A stretch of 64,000 nt of DNA, taken from contig NZ_LMWH01000004.1 in NCBI RefSeq assembly GCF_001507435.1, positions 62,001 through 126,000 of the forward strand. Direction: 5' to 3'. Source of the DNA: Streptomyces sp. NRRL F-5122 (lineage in GTDB: Bacteria > Actinomycetota > Actinomycetes > Streptomycetales > Streptomycetaceae). Below the pieces are notes generated by a model. It saw nothing but the letters and a program-made list of their open reading frames with translations, ran no database searches and was not told the DNA's origin. Positions 51,592 through 60,048 of this stretch are shown piece after piece. The first letter of the stretch is position 1. Each line of letters begins with the position of its first letter. The translations under genes and the position numbers were made by a program.

Positions 51592-52423
51592 CAGTGGCCT
51601 TCACCTTCCCCTTCCCGGAGGCGAACCCTACCGGGACGAGGAAGATGGCGAGGGTGGGGACCAGATACAGAGCCCACACCGTGATCTGGAGGACCGTCGG
51701 GTCGGGCTGGAAGTTGAACACGCCCTTGAGCAGGGTGCCGTACCAGCTGTCCGGCGGGATGGTGCCGCTGATGTCGAAGGCCAGGTTCGTCAGGCCCGGG
51801 ATCCAGTCGGCCTCCTGCAGGTCGTGGAAGCCGTAGGCGAGCACGCCCGCCGCGACGACGACCAGCATGCCGCCCGTCCATGTGAAGAACTTGGCGAGGT
51901 TGATCTTCAGGGCGCCGCGGTAGAACAGCCAGCCGAGGAGCACCGCGGTGGCCAGACCCAGCGCCACGCCGATCAGCGGGCGCGGGGTGCCGTCGCTCGC
52001 CGCGTGCACCGAGGCCCACACGAACAGCGCGGTCTCCAGACCTTCGCGGCCCACGGCCAGGAACGCGGTGGCGACCAGTGCGCCCGTGCCCAGCGCCAGG
52101 GCCGCGTCCAGCCTGCCGTGCAGCTCGGACTTCAGATGCCGGGCGGTGCGGCGCATCCAGAAGACCATCCAGGTCACGAGGCCGACCGCGACGATCGACA
52201 GAGAGCCGCCGAGCGCCTCCTGCGCCTGGAACGTCAGTTCCTGGGAGCCGAATTCGAGCGCGCAGCCGAAACCCATGGCGAGGGCGATCGCGACGGCGAT
52301 GCCGATCCAGATCGGCCTCAGGGCGTCCCTGCGGCCCGTCTTGACCAGATAGGCGATCAGAATGCAGACGACGAGGCTGGCCTCCAGCCCCTCGCGCAGG
52401 CCGATCAGGTAGTTGGAGAACAC
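51548..52423 (-). CDS. efeU: FTR1-family iron permease EfeU
   Basis: 291 residues, seven predicted helices. The two REGLE iron-binding motifs are present (GLREGLEASLV near residue 8 and VGREGLETALF near 127), the hallmark of Ftr1/EfeU permeases that import Fe3+ or oxidised Fe2+ with EfeO and EfeB. GTG 52423 starts 4 bases after the EfeB stop. The C-terminal tail is charged and overlaps the next gene. Confidence 0.95.
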   Translation of the reverse strand: MFSNYLIGLREGLEASLVVCILIAYLVKTGRRDALRPIWIGIAVAIALAMGFGCALEFGSQELTFQAQEALGGSLSIVAVGLVTWMVFWMRRTARHLKSELHGRLDAALALGTGALVATAFLAVGREGLETALFVWASVHAASDGTPRPLIGVALGLATAVLLGWLFYRGALKINLAKFFTWTGGMLVVVAAGVLAYGFHDLQEADWIPGLTNLAFDISGTIPPDSWYGTLLKGVFNFQPDPTVLQITVWALYLVPTLAIFLVPVGFASGKGKVKATDDQGSRGSQPSNAS

Positions 52424-52426
52424 TGG

Positions 52427-53680
52427 CTACGCCTCCTCGGTGAGCAGCGTCCGGCCCCACCAGTCGTCCTTGTCCCGGACGCCGGGCGGGATCGCGAAGA
52501 CCGCCGAACCCACGTGCTGGATGTACTCGTTGAGCGCGTCGGACGCCGACAGCTTGCGCTGGAGCGGGATGAAGCCCTTGCGCACGTCGCGCTGGTAGGC
52601 GAGGAAGAACAGACCCGCGTCCAGCCGGCCGAGTCCGTCCGTGCCGTCCGTGAAGGAGTAGCCCCGGCGCAGGATCGTGATCCCGCCGTTGGAGTCGGGG
52701 TGCGCGAGCCGTACGTGGGCGTCGGGCTTCATCGCCTTCAGGAACGGCTCGTCGTGCTCCTTCGCCTTGCCGACGGGAGCGCCCTCGCCCTTGTCGCGGC
52801 CGAAGACGTCCTCCTGTTCCTGCAGGGAGGTGCGGTCCCAGGTCTCGATGTTCATCCGGATACGCCGTGCGACGAGGTAGGAGCCGCCGGTCATCCAGTC
52901 GGTGCCGTCGCCCTCGCCGACCCACACGAACTTCTTCAGGCGGTCGGTCTCGGTGCCCGCGATGTTGCGGGTACCGTCCTTGAACCCCATGAGATTGCGG
53001 GGGGTCTGGGCGTCCGGGGTGGTCGAGGAGGTCTTGCCGAAGCCGAGTTGGGACCAGCGGACGGCGACCTTGCCGAAGCCTATGCGGGCCAGGTTGCGGA
53101 TCGCGTGCACGGCCACCTGGGGGTCGTCCGAGCAGGCCTGGATGCACAGGTCGCCGCCGGTGCGGGAGGTGTCCATGTTCTCGCCGGGGAACCGGGGCAG
53201 GTCGACCAGAGCCTCCGGTCGCCTGCCGGCCAGCCCGAACTTCTCGAAGAACGACGGCCCGAACCCGATCGTCAGGGTCAGCCGCGACGGCTTGAGACCC
53301 ACCGCCTCGCCGGTGTCGTCCGGCGGCGCCTCGGCGAGCCCTCCGAACGCGCCGTCGCCGACCGTCCGGCCGGCGGTCATGCGCCGGGCGGCCGCGGTCC
53401 AGTCCTTGAGCATCTGGACGAACTCGGCGCGGTCGTCGGTCTTCACGTCGAACGCGGCGAAGTGCAGCCGGTCCTGCACCGGCGTGGCGATGCCCGCCTG
53501 GTGCGCGCCGTGGAAGTCGACCGCGACACCCGTCGCGGACCCGGCCGGGTCCACGTCGTTGCCCGTACGTGTCATCGCCACCGCGCCGCCGGCCGCGGCG
53601 GCGCCGAGCGCGAGGCCGGCACTGCCCCAGCCGATCAGCGCACGGCGCGAAGGACTCGCGGTGCCTCGGGTCTCGGTCAT
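52427..53680 (-). CDS. efeB: DyP-type peroxidase EfeB with Tat signal
   Basis: 417 residues. A Tat signal is visible as SPSRRALIGWGSAGLALGAAA (twin Arg at 12-13), so the folded, heme-loaded enzyme is exported. The DyP signature GFKDGTRN and GGSYLVARRIRMN are present, with the heme His in DAHVRLAHPD. It oxidises ferrous iron or protoporphyrin-type substrates with peroxide to feed EfeU. It lies 8 bases after EfeO and 4 before EfeU on the same strand. Confidence 0.95.
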   Translation of the reverse strand: MTETRGTASPSRRALIGWGSAGLALGAAAAGGAVAMTRTGNDVDPAGSATGVAVDFHGAHQAGIATPVQDRLHFAAFDVKTDDRAEFVQMLKDWTAAARRMTAGRTVGDGAFGGLAEAPPDDTGEAVGLKPSRLTLTIGFGPSFFEKFGLAGRRPEALVDLPRFPGENMDTSRTGGDLCIQACSDDPQVAVHAIRNLARIGFGKVAVRWSQLGFGKTSSTTPDAQTPRNLMGFKDGTRNIAGTETDRLKKFVWVGEGDGTDWMTGGSYLVARRIRMNIETWDRTSLQEQEDVFGRDKGEGAPVGKAKEHDEPFLKAMKPDAHVRLAHPDSNGGITILRRGYSFTDGTDGLGRLDAGLFFLAYQRDVRKGFIPLQRKLSASDALNEYIQHVGSAVFAIPPGVRDKDDWWGRTLLTEEA

Positions 53681-53688
53681 GGTCGTCC

Positions 53689-54822
53689 CTACTTCACAAC
53701 GGCGGCGGCGAGCTTGGACAGCGGCTCTGCGAGCGCGTTCACGTTGTCCGACAGCTCCTTGCGCTGGTCCTTGGTGACCTTGTCATACGAGACGAAGTCG
53801 TACTGCGCCGGGTCCGTGCGGTACTTGGCGAGCAGCGTGTTCAGTGCGGCGAACTGCTTGTCGAGCTCGGTGGTCAGTGCGGCGTCGTTCGTCGAGGCGA
53901 CCGGCTTCAGCAGCTCGTAGGCCTTCTGCGCGCCCTCGACGTTTGCCTTGAAGTCGACGAGGTCGGTGTGCGAGTAGCGGTCCTCCTCGCCCGTGACCTT
54001 GCCGGTGGCGACCTCGTCGAGCAGCTCCTTGGCGCCGTTCGCCATGGAGGTCGGCGTGATCTCGGCCTTGCCCACCCGCTGCTGCCAGTCCTTCAGGTCG
54101 GTGACCAGTTGGTCGGCGAGCGTCTTCTCCTCATCGCCGATCTTCTTGTCCTCCCAGAGGGCCTTCTCCAGGCGGTGCCAGCCGGTCCACTTCTGACCCT
54201 GCTCCAGGCCGTCGGCGCGGGTGTCGACCTTCGGGTCGATGTCACCGAAGGACTCGGCGACCGGCTCGGTGCGCTCCCATCCGATGCGGGAGGTCGCATA
54301 GGCCTTCTTGGCGGCCTCGAGGTCGCCGTCCTTGACGGCCTTGGCGAAGGTCTCGACACGCGGCAGCGTCTCGTCGGCCTGGTCCTGGGCGTACTGGCGG
54401 TAGTCGGCTACGGCCTTGTCCAGCTTCGGGTTCCGCTTGGCGGCCGAGCCGCCCGTGACCGTGAGCTTCTGGCGTACGCCGTGACCCTTCATGCCCGGGC
54501 GGCAGGCGATCTCGTACGAGCCGGCCTTGACCTCGGCCGTCAGCGTGTACTTGGTGCCCGGTCCGATGTTCTCCTTCTCCGAGACGATCCGGTCGTCCGG
54601 GAAGAGGATCTCGACCTCGGTGGCCTTGGAGCCCTTGTTCTCGATCTGCAGGGTGACCTGGCCCGCCGGAGTCGACTTGGCGGAGGTGTCGCACTTGGAG
54701 TCGGCGGCGGTCACCTGGATCGCGTCACCGTCCTTGGCGTCGCTTTTCGCCGTGCAGGCCGTGATGGCGGTCAGAGCGGCCACCGTGGCGGCGGCGGTGA
54801 CGGTGAGTCGGACGGCTCGCAT
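53689..54822 (-). CDS. efeO: Iron-uptake lipoprotein EfeO (cupredoxin plus M75)
   Basis: 377 residues. A lipoprotein signal ends at ITAC (Cys23). The N-terminal cupredoxin-like domain (about 30-125) reads VTLQIENKGSKATEVEILFP. The C-terminal imelysin/M75 domain has the HxxE metal motif in TGWHRLEKALW. It binds iron (or copper for oxidation) at the cell surface and passes it to EfeU/EfeB. It is first in the operon, directly downstream of two iron boxes, so it should be induced by iron limitation. Confidence 0.95.
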   Translation of the reverse strand: MRAVRLTVTAAATVAALTAITACTAKSDAKDGDAIQVTAADSKCDTSAKSTPAGQVTLQIENKGSKATEVEILFPDDRIVSEKENIGPGTKYTLTAEVKAGSYEIACRPGMKGHGVRQKLTVTGGSAAKRNPKLDKAVADYRQYAQDQADETLPRVETFAKAVKDGDLEAAKKAYATSRIGWERTEPVAESFGDIDPKVDTRADGLEQGQKWTGWHRLEKALWEDKKIGDEEKTLADQLVTDLKDWQQRVGKAEITPTSMANGAKELLDEVATGKVTGEEDRYSHTDLVDFKANVEGAQKAYELLKPVASTNDAALTTELDKQFAALNTLLAKYRTDPAQYDFVSYDKVTKDQRKELSDNVNALAEPLSKLAAAVVK

Positions 54823-54842
54823 ACAGGCTCCAAGCGGAAACG

Positions 54843-54861
54843 GTTGGTGAGGCTGACCTAA
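54843..54861 (-). promoter_or_regulatory. Iron box (DmdR1/DtxR-type), proximal
   Basis: On the minus strand TTAGGTCAGCCTCACCAAC agrees with the DtxR/DmdR consensus TTAGGTTAGGCTCACCTAA at 15 of 19 positions, 21 bases before the efeO ATG. Expected to repress efeOBU when iron is plentiful. Confidence 0.8.
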
Positions 54862-54862
54862 G

Positions 54863-54881
54863 TTACCTGAGCCTTACCTCA
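54863..54881 (-). promoter_or_regulatory. Iron box, distal
   Basis: On the minus strand TGAGGTAAGGCTCAGGTAA agrees with the same consensus at 15 of 19 positions, one base from the first box. Tandem boxes suggest cooperative binding of two repressor dimers. Confidence 0.72.
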
Positions 54882-55110
54882 CCTGCACCCACCCGGGTGG
54901 TAATCGACGCTCACGAAAAGATCACAGAAACGGCTTGATCACGACGACTCAAAACGAACCCCAAGGAGCGGTCAAGAGGCGCCCAACGGGGGGTGGGCCG
55001 GGGCCGGGGCCAACAGTTTTCGCGGCGCGGACGCACCCGCACCTGGCCCCTGGGCGGAGGGACCGCCGCCTGGGACGCGTTCGCCCGGCGCGCGATGTTT
55101 GAATGCCCGC

Positions 55111-55755
55111 GTGACTGACTACGACGTGCTGCGCGTCTTCTGCGGGCCGGACGGCGGCCACGGCAACGAACTCGCCGTCGTCCGCGACGGTTCGACGGTT
55201 CCCGACCGGGGTGACCGCCAGGCGCTCGCCGCCAAGATCGGCTTCAGCGAGACCGTGTTCGTCGACGACCCCGAGCGCGGTGCCATCGACATCTACACGC
55301 CCACGCTGCGGCTGCCGTTCGCCGGGCACCCCTGCGTCGGCACGGCCTGGCTGCTCGACGTGCCCGAACTCGTCACACCGGCGGGGGTCGTGGGCGCCCG
55401 CGCGGACGGCGAGTTCAGCTGGATCGAGGCCCGCCCGGAGTGGGCGCCCCCGCGTACGCTTCGCCGGCACGCGACCGCGAGCGAGGTGGACGCACTCGCG
55501 GTGCCGCCGCCGGGGGAGTGGATCTACGCCTGGGCGTGGGAGGACGAGGCCGCCGGCCGAGTGCGCGCCCGGGCCTTCCCCGGCCGGGACGACGGCATCG
55601 ACGAGGACGAGGCGACCGGCGCGGCGGCGCTGCTCCTCACCGACCGTCTCGGCCGAGCGCTCAACATCCGCCAGGGAACGGGCTCCCAGATCCTGACGGC
55701 ACCACAGCCCGAAGGATGGGTGGAGGTCGGCGGCCGGGTGTTCCTGGAGCGCTGA
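55111..55755 (+). CDS. Short PhzF-family isomerase-like protein
   Basis: 214 residues, shorter than the usual 260-300. The PhzF catalytic Glu is in GGHGNELAVV, followed by FSETVFVDD, PFAGHPCVGTAWLL and DEATGAAALLLTDRL with GSQILTAP, covering both halves of the diaminopimelate-epimerase-like fold. GTG 55111 is preceded by a TTGAAT 6 bases upstream and no ribosome site. There is no phenazine cluster, so it is probably a metabolic isomerase of unknown substrate. Confidence 0.82.
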   Translation: MTDYDVLRVFCGPDGGHGNELAVVRDGSTVPDRGDRQALAAKIGFSETVFVDDPERGAIDIYTPTLRLPFAGHPCVGTAWLLDVPELVTPAGVVGARADGEFSWIEARPEWAPPRTLRRHATASEVDALAVPPPGEWIYAWAWEDEAAGRVRARAFPGRDDGIDEDEATGAAALLLTDRLGRALNIRQGTGSQILTAPQPEGWVEVGGRVFLER

Positions 55756-55861
55756 CCGTCCCGGCCGCGGACGGTGCCGACCGCCGAAGCCGCAGGGCCC
55801 GGCGGAGGCGACCCCGCGGGTCCACGGGCAGCGGTGCCCCCGCACCCGCGGTGCGCGCGGA

Positions 55862-56824
55862 TCAGTCGCCGAGTGTCCGTGCGGAGACCTCCCACAGACG
55901 CGCCGCGGCCTCGGGGTCCAGGGCGTGCGGCGCTACCCCCGAGGGCTCGCCGGAGCGGCCGGCGGGCGCCGGGTCGAGGGGGAGTGCCTCGTTGCAGTTC
56001 TCGAAGTAGCGCCCTGTGACCCCCTCGACCAGGGGAGACGCCGCGAGCAGGACGGAGGTGGCCGCGCCCTGCGGGGCGGTGCGCCACGGGTAGGAGTCGA
56101 AGATCTCCCTGACCTCCGGGGACATCGCGGCGCCCTCCTGGTGGCGCTGGAGCGCGGTGCGGATGCCGCCCGGCATCAGCGCGTTCGCCGTGATCCCGTC
56201 GTCCGCCCAGCGCCGGCCCGCCTCCACGGCGAACAGGACGCCGGCGGTCTTGGACTGCCCGTAGGCCAGCCAGGGGTCGTAGGCGCGGTGCAAGAAGTGG
56301 ATGTCGTCGAAGACGACGGGCGAGCGGTGGTGGGCGTTCGAACTGACCGAGACGATCCGCGCTCCCTGCGCGGCCAGCGCGGGGTGCAGGGACCGGGCCA
56401 GTTCGAAGTGGCCGAGGTGGTTGGTGGCGAACTGCAGCTCCCAGCCCTCACGGGTGCGGCGCAGCTCGGGTACCGCCATCACACCGGCGTTGTTGACGAG
56501 GATGTGCAGCGGACCGGTCCAGGCACGGGCGAAGGCGGCGACGGAGGCGCGGTCCGTCAGCTCCAGCGGGGCGACGTCCACCCGGACTCCGCCGCCGTCC
56601 GCCGCGATCTCGTCGGCGACCTTCCGCCCGGCGGAGGTGTCCCGTACCGCGAGGGTCACCTCGGCGCCCGCCCGGGCCAGCGAGCGCGCGGTCTCGATGC
56701 CGATGCCGGAGGCGCCGCCGGTGACGACCGCGCGCCGTCCGCTCAGGTCGACGCCGGCGAGGACCTCGTCGGCCGTGGTGTCACGGGTGAAGGGGGTGGT
56801 CCAACGGAGGTGGTCGTAGGTCAT
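55862..56824 (-). CDS. Short-chain dehydrogenase (retinol-dehydrogenase-like)
   Basis: 320 residues. The cofactor motif is VTGGASGIGIETARSLA with VRDTSAG after it, the NNAGVMAVP motif is typical of the WWOX/RDH-like branch, FATNHLGHFELAR follows, and the catalytic pair is in AYGQSKTAGVLFA. It is divergent from an MmyB-like regulator across 156 bases, an arrangement repeatedly seen in Streptomyces. Substrate unknown; an alcohol or ketone small molecule is likely. Confidence 0.88.
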   Translation of the reverse strand: MTYDHLRWTTPFTRDTTADEVLAGVDLSGRRAVVTGGASGIGIETARSLARAGAEVTLAVRDTSAGRKVADEIAADGGGVRVDVAPLELTDRASVAAFARAWTGPLHILVNNAGVMAVPELRRTREGWELQFATNHLGHFELARSLHPALAAQGARIVSVSSNAHHRSPVVFDDIHFLHRAYDPWLAYGQSKTAGVLFAVEAGRRWADDGITANALMPGGIRTALQRHQEGAAMSPEVREIFDSYPWRTAPQGAATSVLLAASPLVEGVTGRYFENCNEALPLDPAPAGRSGEPSGVAPHALDPEAAARLWEVSARTLGD

Positions 56825-56980
56825 GAGGGTGCCGTTCTGCGTGAGTCGTCGGTGGGCGCGCCGGGCGCGGCGGCCTCGTCACCACCGTCGACCGCTGTGG
56901 GGGGCGGCAGCCAGGGCCCTGCCGACAGGGGTGCCAGGGGGGCCAGGCTCGGGGTCGCCGGCCCGATTACCGTGGAGGAC

Positions 56981-57850
56981 ATGAGTCCGTCCAGCGAGCT
57001 GGGCGCCTATCTCCGCGCCCGCCGTGACCTCCTGCGTCCCGAGGACTTCGGTCTGGCCGACAGAGGCCGGCGCCGGGTGCCCGGGCTGCGCCGTGAGGAG
57101 GTCGCCCAGCTGGCGGGCATCTCGGCCGAGTACTACCTCCGGCTGGAGCAGGGCCGGGACCACCACCCCTCCGCCCAGGTCCTGGACGCCCTCGCCCGTG
57201 CGCTCGGCCTCGGTGCGGAGGCGACCGCGTATCTGCATCAGCTCGCCACCCCCGTGCCCCGCGGACGCCCGGGCCGCCGCCCGGAGCGGGTGCCGGCGGG
57301 GACCCGCCGGCTCGTGCTGTCGCTGATCGGTGTCCCGGCCCTCGTCCTCGGCCGCTACCAGGACGTCCTGGTGGCCAACGACCTGGCCACCGCGCTGTCC
57401 TCCGCCCATCGGCCGGGTGAGAACGCACTGCGCTCGGCGTTCCTCGACCCCGAGGTCCGGGCCCTTTACGGCGACGACTGGGCGAGGATCGCCGCCGGAA
57501 CCGTCGCCTCGGTCCGGGCACTCGCAGGACCCGAGAGCCGTGACGCACATCTCGCGCAGCTGGTGGGGGAGTTGTCGGTGCGCAGCGAGGAGTTCCGGCG
57601 CCTGTGGGCCCGGCACGACGTCGCCCCGCGGGCGAGCGGCTCCTCCGTCCTCGACCACCCACAGGTCGGCCCGATGGAGCTGAGCTACGAGAAGCTGGCC
57701 GTCACCGGCACCGAGGGCCAGGTGCTCGTCCTGTTCCACGCGGACCCCGGCACCGAGTCTGCCCGCTCCCTCGCTCTCCTCGCGCATCTGACGGCCGGCG
57801 CGACGCCGCCGAACCCCGCACAGGAACGGCACGGAGCCCGCCGCCACTGA
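56981..57850 (+). CDS. XRE regulator with MmyB-like ligand domain
   Basis: 289 residues. The HTH (about 8-80) has VPGLRREEVAQLAGISAEYYLRLEQGRD, the canonical MmyB-like recognition region. The C-terminal domain (about 100-270) is the MmyB_LB PAS-like ligand pocket with DVLVANDLATALS, FHADPGTESARSLALLA and the DHP/HPQVG segment. ATG 56981 has GTGGAGG just upstream. MmyB-like proteins usually control the divergent SDR gene, here at 55862-56824; the ligand may be a fatty acid-like molecule. Confidence 0.9.
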   Translation: MSPSSELGAYLRARRDLLRPEDFGLADRGRRRVPGLRREEVAQLAGISAEYYLRLEQGRDHHPSAQVLDALARALGLGAEATAYLHQLATPVPRGRPGRRPERVPAGTRRLVLSLIGVPALVLGRYQDVLVANDLATALSSAHRPGENALRSAFLDPEVRALYGDDWARIAAGTVASVRALAGPESRDAHLAQLVGELSVRSEEFRRLWARHDVAPRASGSSVLDHPQVGPMELSYEKLAVTGTEGQVLVLFHADPGTESARSLALLAHLTAGATPPNPAQERHGARRH

Positions 57851-58050
57851 GCGGGCCCAGGTTCGCGGGCAGCCCGGTACGTCGGCCTTCTCCTCGCGTG
57901 AGCGACGAGCTCCGGTGCCTCTGGGACGTGCACGAAGTCGGTGTCCGCCCCGGTCAGGTCACACGACAAGCTGCGGCTGCTGTCCGTCATCGGCACGCGG
58001 TCGCTCCGCTGACCCCGGTCACCCCTGATCCTTGGCCACCCGGGCACGGC

Positions 58051-58719
58051 CTAAGCGCTCAGCGGGAACTCCTCGCCCAGAGCCCGGAAGACGGCGGTGT
58101 TGAGGGTGTACGCCCGCTTGCACTCGGCGATGATCCGCTGCTTCTCCAGTTCGTCCGCCGGGACCTCGTCCAGGAGCGTGCGGTACCCCTTCCTGAACGC
58201 CGCCGGATTGGGGATCCCCTCGAAGACATAGAACCGGACCCCATCACCCTTTCGAGTGAAACCCCAAGTCTTCTCCGCCGTGTCGCGGATGATCTGGCCG
58301 CCCGCGAGGTCGCCCAGATAGCGGGTGTAGTGGTGGGCGACGTAGCCGCCGGGCCATCCCTCGGCGCACTCCCGCACGCGCGCCGCGTACGTCCGGGTCT
58401 CCGGCAGCGCGGTGAGGCTCGCCCGCCAGTCGGGCCCGCGCAGATGGGCGAGGTCCCGTTCCAGTTCGGTCCGCCGGAACAGCTCCGGCCGTACGAAGGG
58501 GCCCGTCACCGGGTCGCCCGCAAGCCGTTCGGCCCCGGCCTCCAGGGCCCCGTACACGAACCACAGCTGCTCGGTGTACCGCGTGTACGCCTCGACCCCG
58601 AGCCTGCCGCCGAGCAGGTCGGAGACGAACGCCGAGGTGTTCGCCTCGTGGTGCTGCTCGAGCGAGGCGCTGCGCAGGAGCGAGGAGAACGCCGTGGGGG
58701 ACGCGTCCGGCGGGGTCAT
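58051..58719 (-). CDS. Heme oxygenase (biliverdin-producing)
   Basis: 222 residues. The proximal heme His is in LEQHHEANTSAFVSDLL. GGRLGVEAYTRYTEQLWFVY and the distal helix YTRYLGDLAGGQIIRDTAEK with the flexible Gly-rich bend follow, as in HmuO-type enzymes. It opens heme to biliverdin, CO and Fe2+, supplying iron. ATG 58719 has GGAGG 4 bases upstream. It is not in the efe operon, though both serve iron acquisition; no iron box is evident upstream. Confidence 0.92.
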   Translation of the reverse strand: MTPPDASPTAFSSLLRSASLEQHHEANTSAFVSDLLGGRLGVEAYTRYTEQLWFVYGALEAGAERLAGDPVTGPFVRPELFRRTELERDLAHLRGPDWRASLTALPETRTYAARVRECAEGWPGGYVAHHYTRYLGDLAGGQIIRDTAEKTWGFTRKGDGVRFYVFEGIPNPAAFRKGYRTLLDEVPADELEKQRIIAECKRAYTLNTAVFRALGEEFPLSA

Positions 58720-58787
58720 GGGGCCTCCAGCATCTTGCCGACACCTTGTCGGGAAAACCCTACCCACTGATACGGGCGCAGCCACAT

Positions 58788-58824
58788 GAAAGAGCCCGCT
58801 CCGTCGGACGGAGCGGGCTCTTTC
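58788..58824 (-). terminator. Intrinsic terminator after map
   Basis: GAAAGAGCCCGCTCCG (58788-58803) pairs perfectly with CGGAGCGGGCTCTTTC (58809-58824). Read on the minus strand the stem ends in CTCTTTC, 17 bases past the map stop. Confidence 0.88.
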
Positions 58825-58840
58825 GGGTACGCGGTGCGTC

Positions 58841-59698
58841 TCAGGGCAGGGTCAGGATCTCCGCCCCGGTGTCCGTGACGACGAGGGTGTGCTCGAACTG
58901 GGCGGTGCGCCTGCGGTCCTTCGTCACCACGGTCCAGCCGTCGTCCCACATGTCGTACTCGTGCGTGCCGAGCGTGAGCATGGGCTCGATGGTGAAGGTC
59001 ATCCCGGGCTGCATCACGGTGGTGGCGTGCGGGCTGTCGTAGTGCGGGATGATCAGCCCGGAGTGGAACGACGAGTTGATGCCGTGCCCGGTGAAGTCCC
59101 GCACCACGCCGTATCCGAATCGCTTGGCGTACGACTCGATGACCCGCCCGATGACGTTGATCTGGCGACCGGGCCTGACGGCCTTGATCGCGCGGTCGAG
59201 GGACTCGCGGGTCCGCTCGACCAGCAGTCGGGACTCGTCGTCCACCTCGCCGACGAGGTACGTGGCGTTGTTGTCGCCGTGCACACCGCCGATGTACGCC
59301 GTCACGTCGAGATTGATGATGTCGCCGTCGCGCAGGACGGTGGAGTCCGGGATGCCGTGGCAGATGACCTCGTTGAGCGAGGTGCACAGCGACTTGGGGA
59401 AGCCGCGGTAGCCCAGCGTCGACGGATAGGCGCCGTGGTCGCACATGTATGCGTGCGCGACCCGGTCCAGCTCGTCCGTGGTGACTCCCGGGGCGATGAT
59501 CTTCGCGGCCTCGGCCATCGCCTGCGCCGCGATCCGGCCGGCGACGCGCATCGCCTCGATGGTCTCGGGCGTCTGCACCTCGGGACCGTTGTACGGGGTC
59601 GGCGAGGGTTTGCCGACGTACTCCGGGCGGCGGATGTTTCCGGGGACGGAACGGGTGGGAGACAGCTCTCCTGGTACGAGCAGCGACTGGCCAGACAT
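58841..59698 (-). CDS. map: Methionine aminopeptidase type I
   Basis: 285 residues. The five metal ligands are in place: Asp in [10 protein letters not shown], Asp in HGDNNATY, His in FTGHGI, Glu in TIEPML and Glu in QFEHTLVV. It removes the initiator Met from nascent proteins. A 35-residue N-terminal extension ([15 protein letters not shown]...RPEYVGKP) is as in actinobacterial MapA-like enzymes. The longer upstream frame is antisense to the neighbouring gene and rejected. It has its own terminator. Confidence 0.95.
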   Translation of the reverse strand: MSGQSLLVPGELSPTRSVPGNIRRPEYVGKPSPTPYNGPEVQTPETIEAMRVAGRIAAQAMAEAAKIIAPGVTTDELDRVAHAYMCDHGAYPSTLGYRGFPKSLCTSLNEVICHGIPDSTVLRDGDIINLDVTAYIGGVHGDNNATYLVGEVDDESRLLVERTRESLDRAIKAVRPGRQINVIGRVIESYAKRFGYGVVRDFTGHGINSSFHSGLIIPHYDSPHATTVMQPGMTFTIEPMLTLGTHEYDMWDDGWTVVTKDRRRTAQFEHTLVVTDTGAEILTLP

Positions 59699-59758
59699 GC
59701 CAGCGAGTCTAACCAGCGGCCGTGCGGGAACATGGCCCTGGTGAAAGGAGCTCCTGCG

Positions 59759-59989
59759 ATGGCGCTGTTCAAGAAGCGGACGGCCGGGAAGCCGGGCGAG
59801 TGGTACTACTGCCTGGCCCACCACAAGGTCGAGGAGGGACCCGAGTGCCCCGCGAAGGACCGCTTCGGGCCGTACACGTCCCGTGAGGAGGCGGAGCACG
59901 CGATGGAGATCGCGCGCGAGCGGAACGAGGAGTGGGAGACGGATCCCCGCTGGCACGACACACCCGCGGCGGAGCGGGAGGAAGACTGA
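59759..59989 (+). CDS. Small conserved-type hypothetical protein (76 aa)
   Basis: 76 residues: basic start ([17 protein letters not shown]), then [31 protein letters not shown] and an acidic C-terminus. Two Cys residues (18 and 30) and the [12 protein letters not shown] segment resemble small SPOR-like or methionine-repressor-type folds seen in actinomycetes; function unknown. ATG 59759 has AAAGGAG 8 bases upstream; an in-frame ATG at 59732 lacks one. It is divergent from map. Confidence 0.82.
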   Translation: MALFKKRTAGKPGEWYYCLAHHKVEEGPECPAKDRFGPYTSREEAEHAMEIARERNEEWETDPRWHDTPAAEREED

Positions 59990-60007
59990 GACGACCGAGC
60001 GGTCGGG

Positions 60008-60048
60008 GCGGACGGGGACGGGGCTCTCAGCCCGCCGTCCCCGTCCGC
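60008..60048. terminator. Bidirectional hairpin at a convergent junction
   Basis: GCGGACGGGGACGG (60008-60021) pairs perfectly with CCGTCCCCGTCCGC (60035-60048). The right arm lies within the last codons of the minus-strand MFS gene and the left arm just past its stop, so one structure could end both genes. Confidence 0.75.

Noticed and set aside
55111..55755. Phenazine biosynthesis cluster
   Set aside because: Only a PhzF-like isomerase is present, without phzA/B/D/E/G neighbours.
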